Of a stretch of DNA of 64,000 bases, positions 46,185 through 57,455 are shown in pieces. Origin of the DNA: an uncultured Prevotellaceae bacterium (GTDB lineage Bacteria > Bacteroidota > Bacteroidia > Bacteroidales > Bacteroidaceae). The notes under the pieces are model-generated. The model was not told the origin of the DNA and searched no databases. It saw only the letters and a program-made list of their open reading frames with translations. The stretch is taken from NCBI GenBank assembly GCA_902776195.1, contig CACYPF010000002.1:109586-173585 (forward strand), written 5' to 3'. Within the stretch, counting starts at the first letter, position 1, and each line of letters begins with the position of its first letter. Made by a program: the position numbers and the translations under genes.

Positions 46185-47276
46185 TTACTCTTCTACGCCG
46201 AACTTATATACCGTTTTCTGTTTGTACCGTTCACCAGGATTTAAGATAACGCTGGGGAAATAAGGACGATTGGGCGTATCAGGGAAGTGCTGTGCTTCCA
46301 GACATACAGCAGAACGACGTGGGTAGGTAGCACCATTAGCACCTTTAAAGCCACTGGCATAGTTGGCAGTATAAAGCTGCATACCTGGCTCCGTAGTGTA
46401 GCACTCTAAAGTACGTCCGCTCTTTGGATCCTTGATCTTTGCAGCGAAACTGAGTTCTCCCTCTTCCACCTTATTTAATACATAATTATGGTCGAAGCCT
46501 TTACCAAACTTAATCTGCTCATGATCGGAATCAATGTCCTTTCCGAATGTTTTCGGTGTACGGAAATCGAATGGCGTTCCCTCCACTTTGAGAATCTCAC
46601 CCGTAGGAATAGCGGTTTCATCTGTTGGAAGATAGAAATCAGCATTAATCTCACAAATCTGATCCTCAATAGTTGGGGTAGGGTCAGCCGTTCCGGCGAG
46701 GCTAAAGAAAGCATGATGTGTCAAGTTGACAATAGTTTTCTTGTTGGTTGTGGCAAGATATTCGAGAACCAACTCGTTATTGTCAGTGAAGGTGAACTCA
46801 ACAGTCACGTCTAATTCTCCAGTAAATCCTTCCTCGCCATAGGATGATACACGGTGTAAGGCAAGAGAACGGGGTCCCATCTGGCGGGCATCCCATACTC
46901 TGCAGTTGAAGCCATGAGTACCTCCATGTAAGTGGTTAGGACCATCATTAAGGGCAAGCTGGTATTCCTTCCCATTCAAAGTGAACTGTCCCTTGCAGAT
47001 ACGGTTGCCCCAACGTCCAATTAAAGTAGACAAATAAGGTTCCGCACCACTAGCGAGCTGCTGAATACTTCCATGTCCCTGAATGACATTAGCCACTTTA
47101 CCATCTTTGTCGGGAACCATAATGGCACAAATGGCACCACCATAATTAGAGATGGCCACTTCAAAACCCTTACGATTGCGCAGGATGTATAAATCTGTTT
47201 TCTTACCATTGATCGTGGTCTGAAAGTCTTTGCGGTTCAGACCACACAAGTTTTCATTTTCGGTTGTGTTCGCCAT
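46185..47276 (-). CDS. galM: Aldose 1-epimerase, cytoplasmic
   Basis: A 363-residue mutarotase without signal peptide (MANTTENENLCGLNRKDF). Motifs ISNYGGAICAIMVPDKDGKV, LIGRWGNRICKGQ, GPNHLHGGTHG, NLTHHAFFSLAG, and FDHNYVLN are conserved, with the catalytic His and a late Glu region (EPGMQLYTANY). It delivers alpha-galactose to galK. First gene of the galM-MFS-galK operon. Confidence 0.94.
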   Translation of the reverse strand: MANTTENENLCGLNRKDFQTTINGKKTDLYILRNRKGFEVAISNYGGAICAIMVPDKDGKVANVIQGHGSIQQLASGAEPYLSTLIGRWGNRICKGQFTLNGKEYQLALNDGPNHLHGGTHGFNCRVWDARQMGPRSLALHRVSSYGEEGFTGELDVTVEFTFTDNNELVLEYLATTNKKTIVNLTHHAFFSLAGTADPTPTIEDQICEINADFYLPTDETAIPTGEILKVEGTPFDFRTPKTFGKDIDSDHEQIKFGKGFDHNYVLNKVEEGELSFAAKIKDPKSGRTLECYTTEPGMQLYTANYASGFKGANGATYPRRSAVCLEAQHFPDTPNRPYFPSVILNPGERYKQKTVYKFGVEE

Positions 47277-47384
47277 AATTGATTGTTTTTAGTTACATAT
47301 GTATTTATCTGCAAAGTAACCGAAAAAAATCGAATTTAACGAAAGAAAGTGAAAAAAAAACGTTGACAGGAGTGTTAAAAACAA

Positions 47385-48701
47385 CTAAATGCAATTTTTC
47401 AGGAAATCACCAACTAAATAACTGCTGCCGCCAATGAATATGAAATCTTTCGCTGTCGCAGCTTTCTGTGCAGCCCTATATGCCTCAAGCACAGTGGGAT
47501 AACATTCTCCATAGAGTCCGTGTTGGGCTGCAATAGTCTTCACGACATTTCCTTTGATAGCACGTTTTGAAGCGGCTTGCGTGAAATAGTAAGAAGCGTC
47601 CTTTGGTAATAAATCCATTACCTTATTGATATCTTTGTCATCTACCATCCCGAAAACGATATGCCGCCTATCACACTCCACTTGTCCTATCTGCTGACTT
47701 AAATAGATCCATCCACCAACATTGTGACCAGTATCACAGATTGTCAAAGGAGAAGTGTTGACCACTTGCCACCGTCCTGTCAACCCGGTCAATTTACAGA
47801 TATTAGCTAACGCTTCAACCAGTTCTTTTTTGAAAAGCTCCTGACTTTTGGGAGTGGTGCATGTCGAGAGATATCCTTTGTCTGCCAACACCTTCAATAC
47901 CGCAAACACCGTATTCAGGTTCTTTTCCTGATAAATACCTCCCAATTCACCATCTAATTCTCCCCAGTGTTGACATGTATAGTGCATCTTACCAGAGGGC
48001 AGGGGAGTAGCCTGTAGTATTTCCGGCTCGTCATCAGCAAATATGATCTTGCTCCCCGTTTCTTTAGCTTTTGCCTCGAATACACCACGAGTCTCCGCAT
48101 GACTCTCGCCAATCACCACAGGTACCTGATTCTTGATGATGCCAGCTTTCTCGGAGGCAATCTTAGCTAAGGTGTCACCCAGGAACTGTGTGTGATCGAA
48201 GCTGATATTAGTGATGACAGAGACAAGAGGGGTAATGATATTCGTGCAATCGAGTCTTCCGCCTAACCCCACCTCTATGACAGCTATATCAACCTTCTTG
48301 TCTGCAAAATATTTGAAGGCAAGGGCTGTGGTAACTTCAAAGAAAGAGGGGTGTAAAGGTTCAAAGAATCCACGCTCTCTCTCAACGAAGTCGACGACAT
48401 AATCCTCTGGAATTATTTCCCCATTAACACGGATACGCTCCCTGAAATCCACCAGATGCGGGGATGTGTAGAGTCCTACCCGATAGCCGCAAACCTGTAA
48501 AAAGGCAGCAAGGGTATGTGACACAGACCCTTTGCCATTGGTGCCTCCAACATGGATAGTCGCAAATTGCTGATGTGGATGACCGAAATGTTCATCTAAT
48601 GCCAAGGTATTATCTAAGCCTTCCTTATAACCTGATGCCCCTTGTTTCTCAAACATGGGCATTTGGCTGAACAGGTACTGACAGGTCTCCTGATAATTCA
48701 T
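47385..48701 (-). CDS. folC: Bifunctional folylpolyglutamate / dihydrofolate synthase
   Basis: A 438-residue Mur-ligase-like enzyme that adds glutamate to dihydropteroate and to folates. VGGTNGKGSVSHTLAAFL is the P-loop, LYTSPHLVDFRERIRVNG and VIEVGLGGRLDCTNII are conserved, and ISFDHTQFLGDTLAKIASEK contains the carbamylated-lysine region. Length is normal. Follows dnaJ by 12 bases. Confidence 0.94.
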   Translation of the reverse strand: MNYQETCQYLFSQMPMFEKQGASGYKEGLDNTLALDEHFGHPHQQFATIHVGGTNGKGSVSHTLAAFLQVCGYRVGLYTSPHLVDFRERIRVNGEIIPEDYVVDFVERERGFFEPLHPSFFEVTTALAFKYFADKKVDIAVIEVGLGGRLDCTNIITPLVSVITNISFDHTQFLGDTLAKIASEKAGIIKNQVPVVIGESHAETRGVFEAKAKETGSKIIFADDEPEILQATPLPSGKMHYTCQHWGELDGELGGIYQEKNLNTVFAVLKVLADKGYLSTCTTPKSQELFKKELVEALANICKLTGLTGRWQVVNTSPLTICDTGHNVGGWIYLSQQIGQVECDRRHIVFGMVDDKDINKVMDLLPKDASYYFTQAASKRAIKGNVVKTIAAQHGLYGECYPTVLEAYRAAQKAATAKDFIFIGGSSYLVGDFLKNCI

Positions 48702-48713
48702 GGCGGGAATGTA

Positions 48714-49865
48714 TTAATTGAAATAGTTCTTAAAGCGCTGGAAGATAGAACGCTTGGTGGCGGCATCACCTTGGAAATTGTCACTATGCTTGAATTTCTC
48801 AATCGCTTCCTTCTCCTCACGACTTAATGTCTTGGGGATATAGACACTGACATTAACCACCAAGTCACCGTTTCCACGACCATATCCCTGTACAGCGGGA
48901 AGACCTTTGCCTCTCAAGCGAAGTGTTTTGCCTGGTTGTGTTCCAGGTTCCATTTTCACTCTTAATCTGGTGCCCTGAATAGTGGGTATCTCCACATCGC
49001 CACCTAATGCCGCCGTGGGGAAATCGAGCAACAGGTTATAAATCAGGTCATTGTCATCACGGATGAAACGCTCATCCTCGATTTCTTCCACAAAGACTTG
49101 AATATCACCATTGATGCCCTTGTTGTGTCCTGCATTACCTTTGCCGGGTACATTGATAATCATACCCTCAGCGACTCCTGCAGGGATTTTGATCTCAACA
49201 ACTTCCTCGCCTTTCTCGACACCTGTACCGCCACAATGACGGCACTTGTTCTTGATGACATGTCCGGAACCGTTACACGTAGGACAGGTCCCTTGGGTCT
49301 GCATCATACCAAAGATACTCTGGGTGGTATGAGTGATAACACCACTTCCATGACATGTCGGACAGGTCTCTGTGCCACTGCCATCCTCAGCTCCAGTACC
49401 ATGACAATGAGAACAAGGAATATCCTTACGGACCTTGAATTTCTTAGTGACACCTGTAGCTATCTCTTCCAAAGAGAGTCTTACCTTCAAGCGGAGATCA
49501 CTACCACGATGCTGCTGGGGACCACGATGGGCACTGCCCCCGAAGCCTCCGAATCCAGCTCGCCCGCCAAAGATGTCACCGAACATCGAGAATATGTCAT
49601 CCATATTCATACTGGTAGCATTGAATCCTCCAAAGCCACCTTGCGGTCCGTTGAATCCGAACTGGTCATACTGCTGACGCTTCTGCGGGTCATGCAGTAC
49701 ATCATAAGCCTCGGCAGCCTCTTTGAATTTCTCCTCAGCTTCCTTGTTGCCGGGGTTACGGTCAGGGTGGTATTTGATGGCGATCGTGCGGTACGCCTTC
49801 TTAATCTGGTCTTCTGTGGCGTTTTTGTCAACGCCAAGCACCTCGTAATAGTCTCTCTTTGCCAT
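48714..49865 (-). CDS. dnaJ: Chaperone protein DnaJ
   Basis: A 383-residue type I Hsp40. The J domain has YHPDRNPGN (HPD triad), then a G/F-rich linker ([12 protein letters not shown]), four zinc-finger repeats [24 protein letters not shown] and CRHCGGTG, and the C-terminal substrate domains. It stimulates DnaK, which is not in the window. It follows grpE by one base. Confidence 0.97.
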   Translation of the reverse strand: MAKRDYYEVLGVDKNATEDQIKKAYRTIAIKYHPDRNPGNKEAEEKFKEAAEAYDVLHDPQKRQQYDQFGFNGPQGGFGGFNATSMNMDDIFSMFGDIFGGRAGFGGFGGSAHRGPQQHRGSDLRLKVRLSLEEIATGVTKKFKVRKDIPCSHCHGTGAEDGSGTETCPTCHGSGVITHTTQSIFGMMQTQGTCPTCNGSGHVIKNKCRHCGGTGVEKGEEVVEIKIPAGVAEGMIINVPGKGNAGHNKGINGDIQVFVEEIEDERFIRDDNDLIYNLLLDFPTAALGGDVEIPTIQGTRLRVKMEPGTQPGKTLRLRGKGLPAVQGYGRGNGDLVVNVSVYIPKTLSREEKEAIEKFKHSDNFQGDAATKRSIFQRFKNYFN

Positions 49866-49866
49866 A

Positions 49867-50466
49867 TTATTGTCCTACTGCCACTTTGGCGTGGCGAATT
49901 ACTTTGTCATTTAATTGATAACCAGTCTGCAGACAGTCAATCACCTTTCCTTTCTTGTCGTCGCCCATACCGGGTACCATGGCTACTGCCTCATGCAGGT
50001 CGGTGTTGAAATCAGCATCCTTGGTCTCTATCTTTTTGACTCCCAGTCCCTCAAGGGCTTTTATGAACTTATGGTAGATCAGTTCCATACCCTCACGAAG
50101 TACGGCTGGGTCATCTGTCTTTTCTCCATTCTCCATGGCACGTTCCATATCGTCGATGACTGGTAGGATAGCGCTGACAGCTTTCTCGCCACCATTCAGG
50201 ATCAGCTCTGCCTTCTCCTTCAGGGTGCGTTTGCGATAGTTGTCAAACTCTGCGGTCTTATATAGAATCTGTGTTTTCAGTTGCTCGATTTCCTCTTGGG
50301 CAGCCTCCAGTGGGTCTTTCTCTTCTGGAGTCTCAGGGGTTTCCGAGTTATCTGCGTTTTCCGAACCTTCCGAGTTCTCAGCACTTTCCGAGTTCTCAGG
50401 TTCAACGATTTCTTCTTCCTTCTGAGTGTCTTCCTCTTCCAGATGATTCTTTTCTTCTTCCTTCAT
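49867..50466 (-). CDS. grpE: Nucleotide exchange factor GrpE
   Basis: A 199-residue GrpE. The first 50 residues are a very acidic repeat-like tail ([20 protein letters not shown]), followed by a coiled coil ([28 protein letters not shown]) and the beta-domain ([20 protein letters not shown]). It releases ADP from DnaK. Forms an operon with dnaJ and folC. The acid tail is coded by short near-repeats and could vary in length. Confidence 0.95.
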   Translation of the reverse strand: MKEEEKNHLEEEDTQKEEEIVEPENSESAENSEGSENADNSETPETPEEKDPLEAAQEEIEQLKTQILYKTAEFDNYRKRTLKEKAELILNGGEKAVSAILPVIDDMERAMENGEKTDDPAVLREGMELIYHKFIKALEGLGVKKIETKDADFNTDLHEAVAMVPGMGDDKKGKVIDCLQTGYQLNDKVIRHAKVAVGQ

Positions 50467-50513
50467 AGCGTTTGTTCATTTGTAAAGATTATACAGCAAA
50501 TTCCGTGCCACTC

Positions 50514-52145
<1,632 letters not shown>

Positions 52146-52171
52146 TTAATATATACACTCAAAAACGGGTG

Positions 52172-52202
52172 CAAAGGTACACCTTTTATTTCATTCTGCA
52201 AA
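52172..52202 (-). promoter_or_regulatory. Promoter of the ABC-F gene
   Basis: On the minus strand TTTG (52199-52202), 19 bases, TACCTTTG (52172-52179); the ATG is about 45 bases downstream. grpE, dnaJ and folC may be read from here too. Confidence 0.8.
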
Positions 52203-52215
52203 ATAAATGGACAGA

Positions 52216-53229
52216 TTACTGCTCAAGGTTGTACTTTAATAATAACTCTCTGAAGGCTTTTTCTTCAGCAGACTCTTTAACATCTTTATCAGCTCCAAGC
52301 ATCCGTGACGTTGCATGGTTTCTGAGTTCTAAGAACCTGTGTGCCTGAGGCGTCCATTCCAAATACTCATAAGCGTGAGGAACTCCAGGTTCCACATAGA
52401 GCTCTGTGAAAACACCAGCCTCCATAAGCTTCTGAGCATAGGATATGTCTTCATCGCAGAAAAGATCAAGGCTGCCGACGATCATGAAGGTCTCTGGCAA
52501 TCCTTTCAACTGCTCAACGGTTGCCACTGCAGGTGAAAAATAAATCATTTCCTCATCGGAAAGCTCCTTGTCCTGACCTTCAATCAGTTTTCCCCATCCA
52601 AAGACATTGTTCTCCTTTGTCCAGACACACCCTCCAGCATATTCATTATTGTAAATATCCTTTTCACCACCGGTACGGTAGTCAAGCATGGGATAAATCA
52701 GCACTTGACCTTTCAGAGGAACCTTTCCTTTGTCCTTATTATAAAGAGCCAGACGTGCTGCCAGTCCACCACCGGCGCTTTCTCCCTCAATGACAATATG
52801 ATCCGGATCTACATTTAATTCATCCACATGCTCATAAGCATAAAGAAGTCCTGCATATACTTGTTCAAGCTCCATGGGATATTTGTAAGAAGGATCCAGA
52901 GAAAGTGTATAGTCTGGGGCAATAACCGTAGCACCGCTTCCATCTGCCACGCCCTGTATTTTTGCCTCATCCATGCTCACATTGCCAAAATGATAGCCAC
53001 CTCCGTGAATGAAAAAGACAAGCGGTGTATTCTCACCCTCTTTGTAATTTGACGGACGGAAAACATACATATTTATCTTCTCATTCCCCACGGTAATGGT
53101 CAGTTTTTCTGCGTTTTGGGGCTCTTTCCCCTCTACGCCCAAATCTATATTTGATGTCCCTACAGGTACCGTGATACCATCAATCAGTTCATATCCTCTT
53201 GCAAGGAGATTTGCACCTTTCGTTTTCAT
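52216..53229 (-). CDS. Alpha/beta hydrolase, hormone-sensitive-lipase type esterase
   Basis: A 337-residue esterase. The oxyanion motif FFIHGGGYHFG and the nucleophile elbow GESAGGGLAARLAL (usual GDSAGG) define the HSL group; the acid and base are near the C-terminus (PHAYEYLEW). No signal peptide is seen. Substrate unknown. It follows the amidohydrolase gene by 11 bases and probably works on a related compound. Confidence 0.87.
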   Translation of the reverse strand: MKTKGANLLARGYELIDGITVPVGTSNIDLGVEGKEPQNAEKLTITVGNEKINMYVFRPSNYKEGENTPLVFFIHGGGYHFGNVSMDEAKIQGVADGSGATVIAPDYTLSLDPSYKYPMELEQVYAGLLYAYEHVDELNVDPDHIVIEGESAGGGLAARLALYNKDKGKVPLKGQVLIYPMLDYRTGGEKDIYNNEYAGGCVWTKENNVFGWGKLIEGQDKELSDEEMIYFSPAVATVEQLKGLPETFMIVGSLDLFCDEDISYAQKLMEAGVFTELYVEPGVPHAYEYLEWTPQAHRFLELRNHATSRMLGADKDVKESAEEKAFRELLLKYNLEQ

Positions 53230-53240
53230 GTTTTCATTTT

Positions 53241-54905
53241 TTAATTAATTTTCTTCCCGTCAATATACACTTCACTCGGCATATTGTGGCTAAAGCCTTC
53301 ATGCTCTGCCGTCAGCAGGTCGTTGTCGAATATCAGGAAATCCGCATCCTTGCCTACCTCGATAGATCCCTTAGAGGCTTCGATACCAAGTTGCTTGGCA
53401 CCGTTGATGGTATATCCCAGCATCATTTCCTCAATGTTCATTCTCTCTTTGGGAGAAGGGTATGCTGCAACGACTCTGGCCCTTTCAGGGGCTTTCGTCT
53501 TTTCGTTGATATTCCGCGTCATGCCGACTTCCATACCAAGATAGGGACTCCAGGTAGAGAAGTCACCATAGATGATGTTATCGCTTGACCAAGTCACATT
53601 GGCACCTGTGTTCCACATCGTCTTGCTGCGATACATCTTATTGGCACGCTCCTCACCAAGCAGACTTCTCCATATCTCAAAGGGATTGCCACCCGTACAT
53701 CCTGCGTGCCACCATGGTGTGTAATTAGCGGTAACGCCCAACTTGGCAAACCGGTCCATATCAGCATCATCCTGAATTTCCAGATGAGCACAGGTCACTC
53801 TTACACGGAATTTGTCGCCAAGTTCCTTTCTTGCCAGTTCCACACCGTCGAGAACAGTGCGGGAAGATTGTTCACCTACGTTATGTGCATGGAAGTCCAA
53901 TCCTGCGTCGTTGAGCAACTTCATCACCTCTGCAACCTCCTCCTTGGTGAAAGTGGTAGCCCCTCTTTTATGGGTATCTATATAGGGGGTGACCTGGGCA
54001 GCCGTCTCAATTCTCAAAGTACCGTCCATGAATACCTTAAAGGTATGAACATTCAGGTGTTTGCTGTCGAACTTCTGGCGGAAACGCTTTACCTCTTCCA
54101 CCACTTCCTTCATTCTCCTGGGGTTCGTAAGCGCAATGCTTCCGTCAATATAAACAGGCAGTTTGCCCTGCTTGTCCAGTTCGTACAAACGTTCATAGAT
54201 ACGTTCGTGGAGAGCCTCGCCCTCAGGAAAACCTGCGTCGAAGACAACGGTTACACCAGCCTTTACTGAGTAATCTATCCAACGCATCAGCTCTGCATCA
54301 ATCTGCTCATCTGTCACATTCAAGTCATCGAAGAGCATGTGCCAACCCGAGGACTCGAATGCATTTCCTGTCACATGACCGTCTTTACGTACGTAATAAC
54401 TGAGTTCTGGCACGCGGTCAGGCGTTTCGTCGGTGATGCCATGCCTGTCGAGGATCTTGGAGTTCACCCAGACGCTGTGACCTTCGCCTTCCAGAATCAG
54501 GAGTTCGGCATCCGGACAGATGGCATCCAAATCTTCCTTGACGATGTCATCCCCATTAAGGTATTTACGCTCCAGAATGAATCTGTAACGTTTCAAACCA
54601 GAATTGCTCTTGATGCGTTCCCCCATAAAGTCCAGGGCTTCCTGTTTGTTAGAGCACACGACATACTCGCCAGGATCCATATATGCGAATCCTATGCTTG
54701 TCGTCACATGCACATGACCGTCGATGATGCCGGGCATGATGAACTTCCCACCGAGGTCGGTCACTTCGCCCTCATAATCCGATAGACCTGATTCGTCACC
54801 GACATAGATAAATTTACCGTCTTTCACAACCAGTGCTGATGCCAGCAAGCTGTCCTTGTTTGCCGTGAAGATTTTGGCGTTTCTGATGATTTGATCTGCT
54901 TTCAT
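53241..54905 (-). CDS. Amidohydrolase family 3 protein (YtcJ-like)
   Basis: A 554-residue metal-dependent hydrolase. MPGIIDGHVHVTTS carries the HxH metal motif, a carbamyl-lysine or acid ligand region follows, and the late segment FSTWSPYLGMEVGMTRNI contains the closing part. GSIEVGKDADFLIFDNDLL is the usual C-terminal beta-domain signature. Substrate unknown. First gene of a two-gene operon with the esterase. Confidence 0.87.
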   Translation of the reverse strand: MKADQIIRNAKIFTANKDSLLASALVVKDGKFIYVGDESGLSDYEGEVTDLGGKFIMPGIIDGHVHVTTSIGFAYMDPGEYVVCSNKQEALDFMGERIKSNSGLKRYRFILERKYLNGDDIVKEDLDAICPDAELLILEGEGHSVWVNSKILDRHGITDETPDRVPELSYYVRKDGHVTGNAFESSGWHMLFDDLNVTDEQIDAELMRWIDYSVKAGVTVVFDAGFPEGEALHERIYERLYELDKQGKLPVYIDGSIALTNPRRMKEVVEEVKRFRQKFDSKHLNVHTFKVFMDGTLRIETAAQVTPYIDTHKRGATTFTKEEVAEVMKLLNDAGLDFHAHNVGEQSSRTVLDGVELARKELGDKFRVRVTCAHLEIQDDADMDRFAKLGVTANYTPWWHAGCTGGNPFEIWRSLLGEERANKMYRSKTMWNTGANVTWSSDNIIYGDFSTWSPYLGMEVGMTRNINEKTKAPERARVVAAYPSPKERMNIEEMMLGYTINGAKQLGIEASKGSIEVGKDADFLIFDNDLLTAEHEGFSHNMPSEVYIDGKKIN

Positions 54906-54956
54906 TTTCTTCCTTAAATTTTTAGTTATCTTTATTGTTATTCCACATTAACGCGA

Positions 54957-54964
54957 CAAAGATA
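54957..54964 (-). promoter_or_regulatory. -7 box of the amidohydrolase-esterase operon
   Basis: TATCTTTG on the minus strand, about 52 bases before the ATG; TTTG lies 22 bases upstream, one base beyond the usual range. Confidence 0.55.
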
Positions 54965-55030
54965 CAAAATTATTTCAATAATACAGCAAAGTCAGTTCCG
55001 ATTGTAGTCCCTAAATTTTCATTTTAACAT

Positions 55031-55065
55031 TGAAGCCTGAAACTTGAATCCTGAAACCTGAAACC
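55031..55065. repeat. Five-unit heptamer repeat downstream of tolC
   Basis: TGAAGCC, TGAAACT, TGAATCC, TGAAACC, TGAAACC follow each other on the plus strand. The sequence differs from the other arrays, but the 7-base period is the same. It is non-coding here. Confidence 0.8.
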
Positions 55066-55100
55066 AAAAGCCCCTGCTAAGCATGATGCTTTTGCAGGCA
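55066..55100 (-). terminator. Terminator of the export operon
   Basis: On the minus strand CCTGC...AAGCAT-c-ATGCTT...GCAGG forms an interrupted hairpin (55074-55099), followed by GGCTTTTGG. It lies about 30 bases after the tolC stop. Confidence 0.6.
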
Positions 55101-55127
55101 GCCGAAATCACTCTCATGACTGTCGCG

Positions 55128-56579
55128 TCAGTGGCGTATTGGCTCCCGCTTGAGATAGTCGTAGAGCGTGAGCAGGCGCAGATGGAAATAGCTGTTCCAG
55201 AAATTCTGCAATGCCGTGACCTGATTGATTCGTGCCGTCTGCCAGTACTGCTGTGCCAGCGACAGGTCGTTGACGTTTGCCTGTCCTCGGATGAAACGTT
55301 GCAGCATGGCGGTATAGGCATCCTCTGCTGTCCGCAGCGCGTGGTGGGCATCATCGACCATAGACTGGCGCTGGTTAACCTCTGCCACGGTCTGTGTGAC
55401 ATCCAACTCAGTGTCACGTTGTTGTTCCTCGCGCTGGCGGGATGCTGTCTCAGCCTTGCTCTGTGCCGCGAGCCAGGCATTACGTTTCTTGCCGTGGTCG
55501 CTGATGGGCACGGTGAGACTTACCAGCACCTGGTTCTGCACCAGTGGCTTGCGCCAGGCATGGTCGAAGCGGTCTGCCACCTGGTTGAGTCCTATCGATG
55601 CGTCGATGCTGGCATTGAGTCCCTTCTTGCGCTTCAACTGTTCGGCATCGCGCCGGGCTTCCAGCTCCTTGAGTTGCATGGACAGATAGTTGGGATTATT
55701 GTGTGAGGCATGGTCAATGGCATCGCTGGCAGCCACATTCAGGCGGGGCAATACGGTGGGTATGACCAGCTGCAGACGAGTGTGCTCGTCCATTCCCAGC
55801 CATACGGCAAGACTCCTGACTGCCTGTTGATGGCTCAGCTGGGCGCTCTTCAGGGCGGTGGCGGCGAGTGAGCGTTGCAGCGTCAGGATGTCAAGTTCGG
55901 CTTTCGAGATGGACGCTATGCGGAAGCGTCGGTTGCCGATGGCGAGGATAGTGTCACACGACTGCATCTGTTCCTGAGCCATCTTCAGTTGTTCCTGCGT
56001 CACAGCCAAGAGGAAGAACCGCTTGACTGCCTCGGCAGCAGCCTGTTCCACTGAATAGTTCATCTGTTGTTGGGCAACCGTGAGTCGCATAGGTTCGGTC
56101 TGACGGTCCCAGCGGTATGGATTGAATCCCAGCAGTTCCTGGCGATAGCCCACGCGGACAGGGGTGACGGCATACTGATGCTGGTTATAGTCACCGTAGT
56201 TGCCGAGGAAGGCAAGTCCTGTCGAGGCATAGAAGGAACCGCCCCATGGTTCCATCACCTGTTGTGCCTGCAGATTAGCGCTGGATAGCAGTCGCTTCTG
56301 CTGGCGATATTCATCGTTGTCGGTATCACTGATGTAGCGCTGGATCATGACTTGCTCGAATTGCAGCGGTGTGGCGCTCAGCTCCAGTTGCAGCTTGCGA
56401 CTTGCCATCCACGAAAGCCATGCATAGCGTGCCTCCTGGAAGACGCTGCGGTAGCGGTCGGCAGTGAGGCTGCTGTCGGTGGCAAGCTCGACGGTACGCT
56501 CCAGGTCGAGGCGGACGACATGCTGGGCTGCTGCAGTGATGGCGGCGCAGAACATCAGAACGGTGGCAAGGTGTCTCAT
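55128..56579 (-). CDS. TolC-family outer-membrane efflux protein
   Basis: A 483-residue protein with signal peptide (AAITAAAQ), and two long coiled-coil repeats (AVTQEQLKMAQEQMQSCDTI, LAATALKSAQLSHQQAVRSL, and KAETASRQREEQQRDTELDV), as in the trimeric TolC channels. It gives the export operon its outer-membrane exit. Overlaps the adaptor gene by four bases. Last gene of the operon. Confidence 0.9.
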   Translation of the reverse strand: MRHLATVLMFCAAITAAAQHVVRLDLERTVELATDSSLTADRYRSVFQEARYAWLSWMASRKLQLELSATPLQFEQVMIQRYISDTDNDEYRQQKRLLSSANLQAQQVMEPWGGSFYASTGLAFLGNYGDYNQHQYAVTPVRVGYRQELLGFNPYRWDRQTEPMRLTVAQQQMNYSVEQAAAEAVKRFFLLAVTQEQLKMAQEQMQSCDTILAIGNRRFRIASISKAELDILTLQRSLAATALKSAQLSHQQAVRSLAVWLGMDEHTRLQLVIPTVLPRLNVAASDAIDHASHNNPNYLSMQLKELEARRDAEQLKRKKGLNASIDASIGLNQVADRFDHAWRKPLVQNQVLVSLTVPISDHGKKRNAWLAAQSKAETASRQREEQQRDTELDVTQTVAEVNQRQSMVDDAHHALRTAEDAYTAMLQRFIRGQANVNDLSLAQQYWQTARINQVTALQNFWNSYFHLRLLTLYDYLKREPIRH

Positions 56580-57427
56580 GGCTGGGATGTTTTGGGGTTT
56601 ACTGACACGTGCATGCCATCGAAGAGGGAGCTGGGTGCAGCCACGCGGGCACGGAGCATGATGGTACCTTGCTCGTCGACCACGGGATTTACCTCTGTCA
56701 CCTTGGCATCGTAGACAGCATGCTCGTCGGCAACAGGTACCACGCTGATGGCTGTGCCTATAGGGAACCGTCCAAGGTCAGACTCCATCACCCTGAACTC
56801 CACATCCATTTGCTGCTGCGAGATGATGCGGCACACGACATCACCCGTCTGAGCCAACTGACCGGCATGGGCTGTGACATTTGCCACGATACCGTCGAAG
56901 GGTGCCGTCACGCGGGTAGTCTTCAACTCGTTGCGAGCTGCTGCCAGCTTGTTCTGGGCAATCAGCAGCCCACTCTTAACCTCGGCAATGTGACGCACAC
57001 GCTGTGGCACGCGGTCCATCTGCTCGGGATCGTATCCCTGTGAGATGATGACTTCCTGCATCTGGAGGCGTGCCTGCTCTATCTCGCGTTGATGCTGCTC
57101 TACGGCATTGGCATGCTTGTAGGCTTCCTGCTCGGCAAGGAGCTGTCCCCGGCGTACACGGTCGCCATTGCGTACCATGACGCGTACCACTGGCAGGGTA
57201 GTCTCGAACTTCACGTCGGCATAGCGTGCTGCCACCACCTTGCCCATGGTCTGGAAGGTGGATGGTTGGACCGTGCTGTCTGCCGGTCTGCCGGTAGCCG
57301 TCGTGTCGGAATCCTGGCTTGCGGCGATGACGGTAGTGTCCCTGGCTTCGGGTGAATCACCAGGCTTTCCCTGTTGCTGACAGGCTGTCAGCAGCAGCAC
57401 GGTTGATAATATCCATATCTTGTTCAT
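56576..57427 (-). CDS. Periplasmic adaptor, HlyD/RND type, lipoprotein
   Basis: A 283-residue adaptor with a lipoprotein signal (LLLTAC, near Cys16), a biotinyl-lipoyl-like domain (VVRVMVRNGDRVRRGQLLAE), a short alpha-hairpin, the returning half (VTAPFDGIVANVTAHAGQLA) and beta-domains. It bridges the inner-membrane transporter and TolC. It is the second adaptor in the operon besides the HlyD-like gene at 61769. Confidence 0.9.
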   Translation of the reverse strand: MNKIWILSTVLLLTACQQQGKPGDSPEARDTTVIAASQDSDTTATGRPADSTVQPSTFQTMGKVVAARYADVKFETTLPVVRVMVRNGDRVRRGQLLAEQEAYKHANAVEQHQREIEQARLQMQEVIISQGYDPEQMDRVPQRVRHIAEVKSGLLIAQNKLAAARNELKTTRVTAPFDGIVANVTAHAGQLAQTGDVVCRIISQQQMDVEFRVMESDLGRFPIGTAISVVPVADEHAVYDAKVTEVNPVVDEQGTIMLRARVAAPSSLFDGMHVSVNPKTSQP

Positions 57428-57455
57428 AGTTTGTATGTACTATTACGGTTTCACT

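Noticed and set aside
55019-55480. 153-residue frame on the minus strand across the tolC end
   Set aside because: It is an alternative frame of tolC that runs into the heptamer repeat; the tolC frame has all family features.
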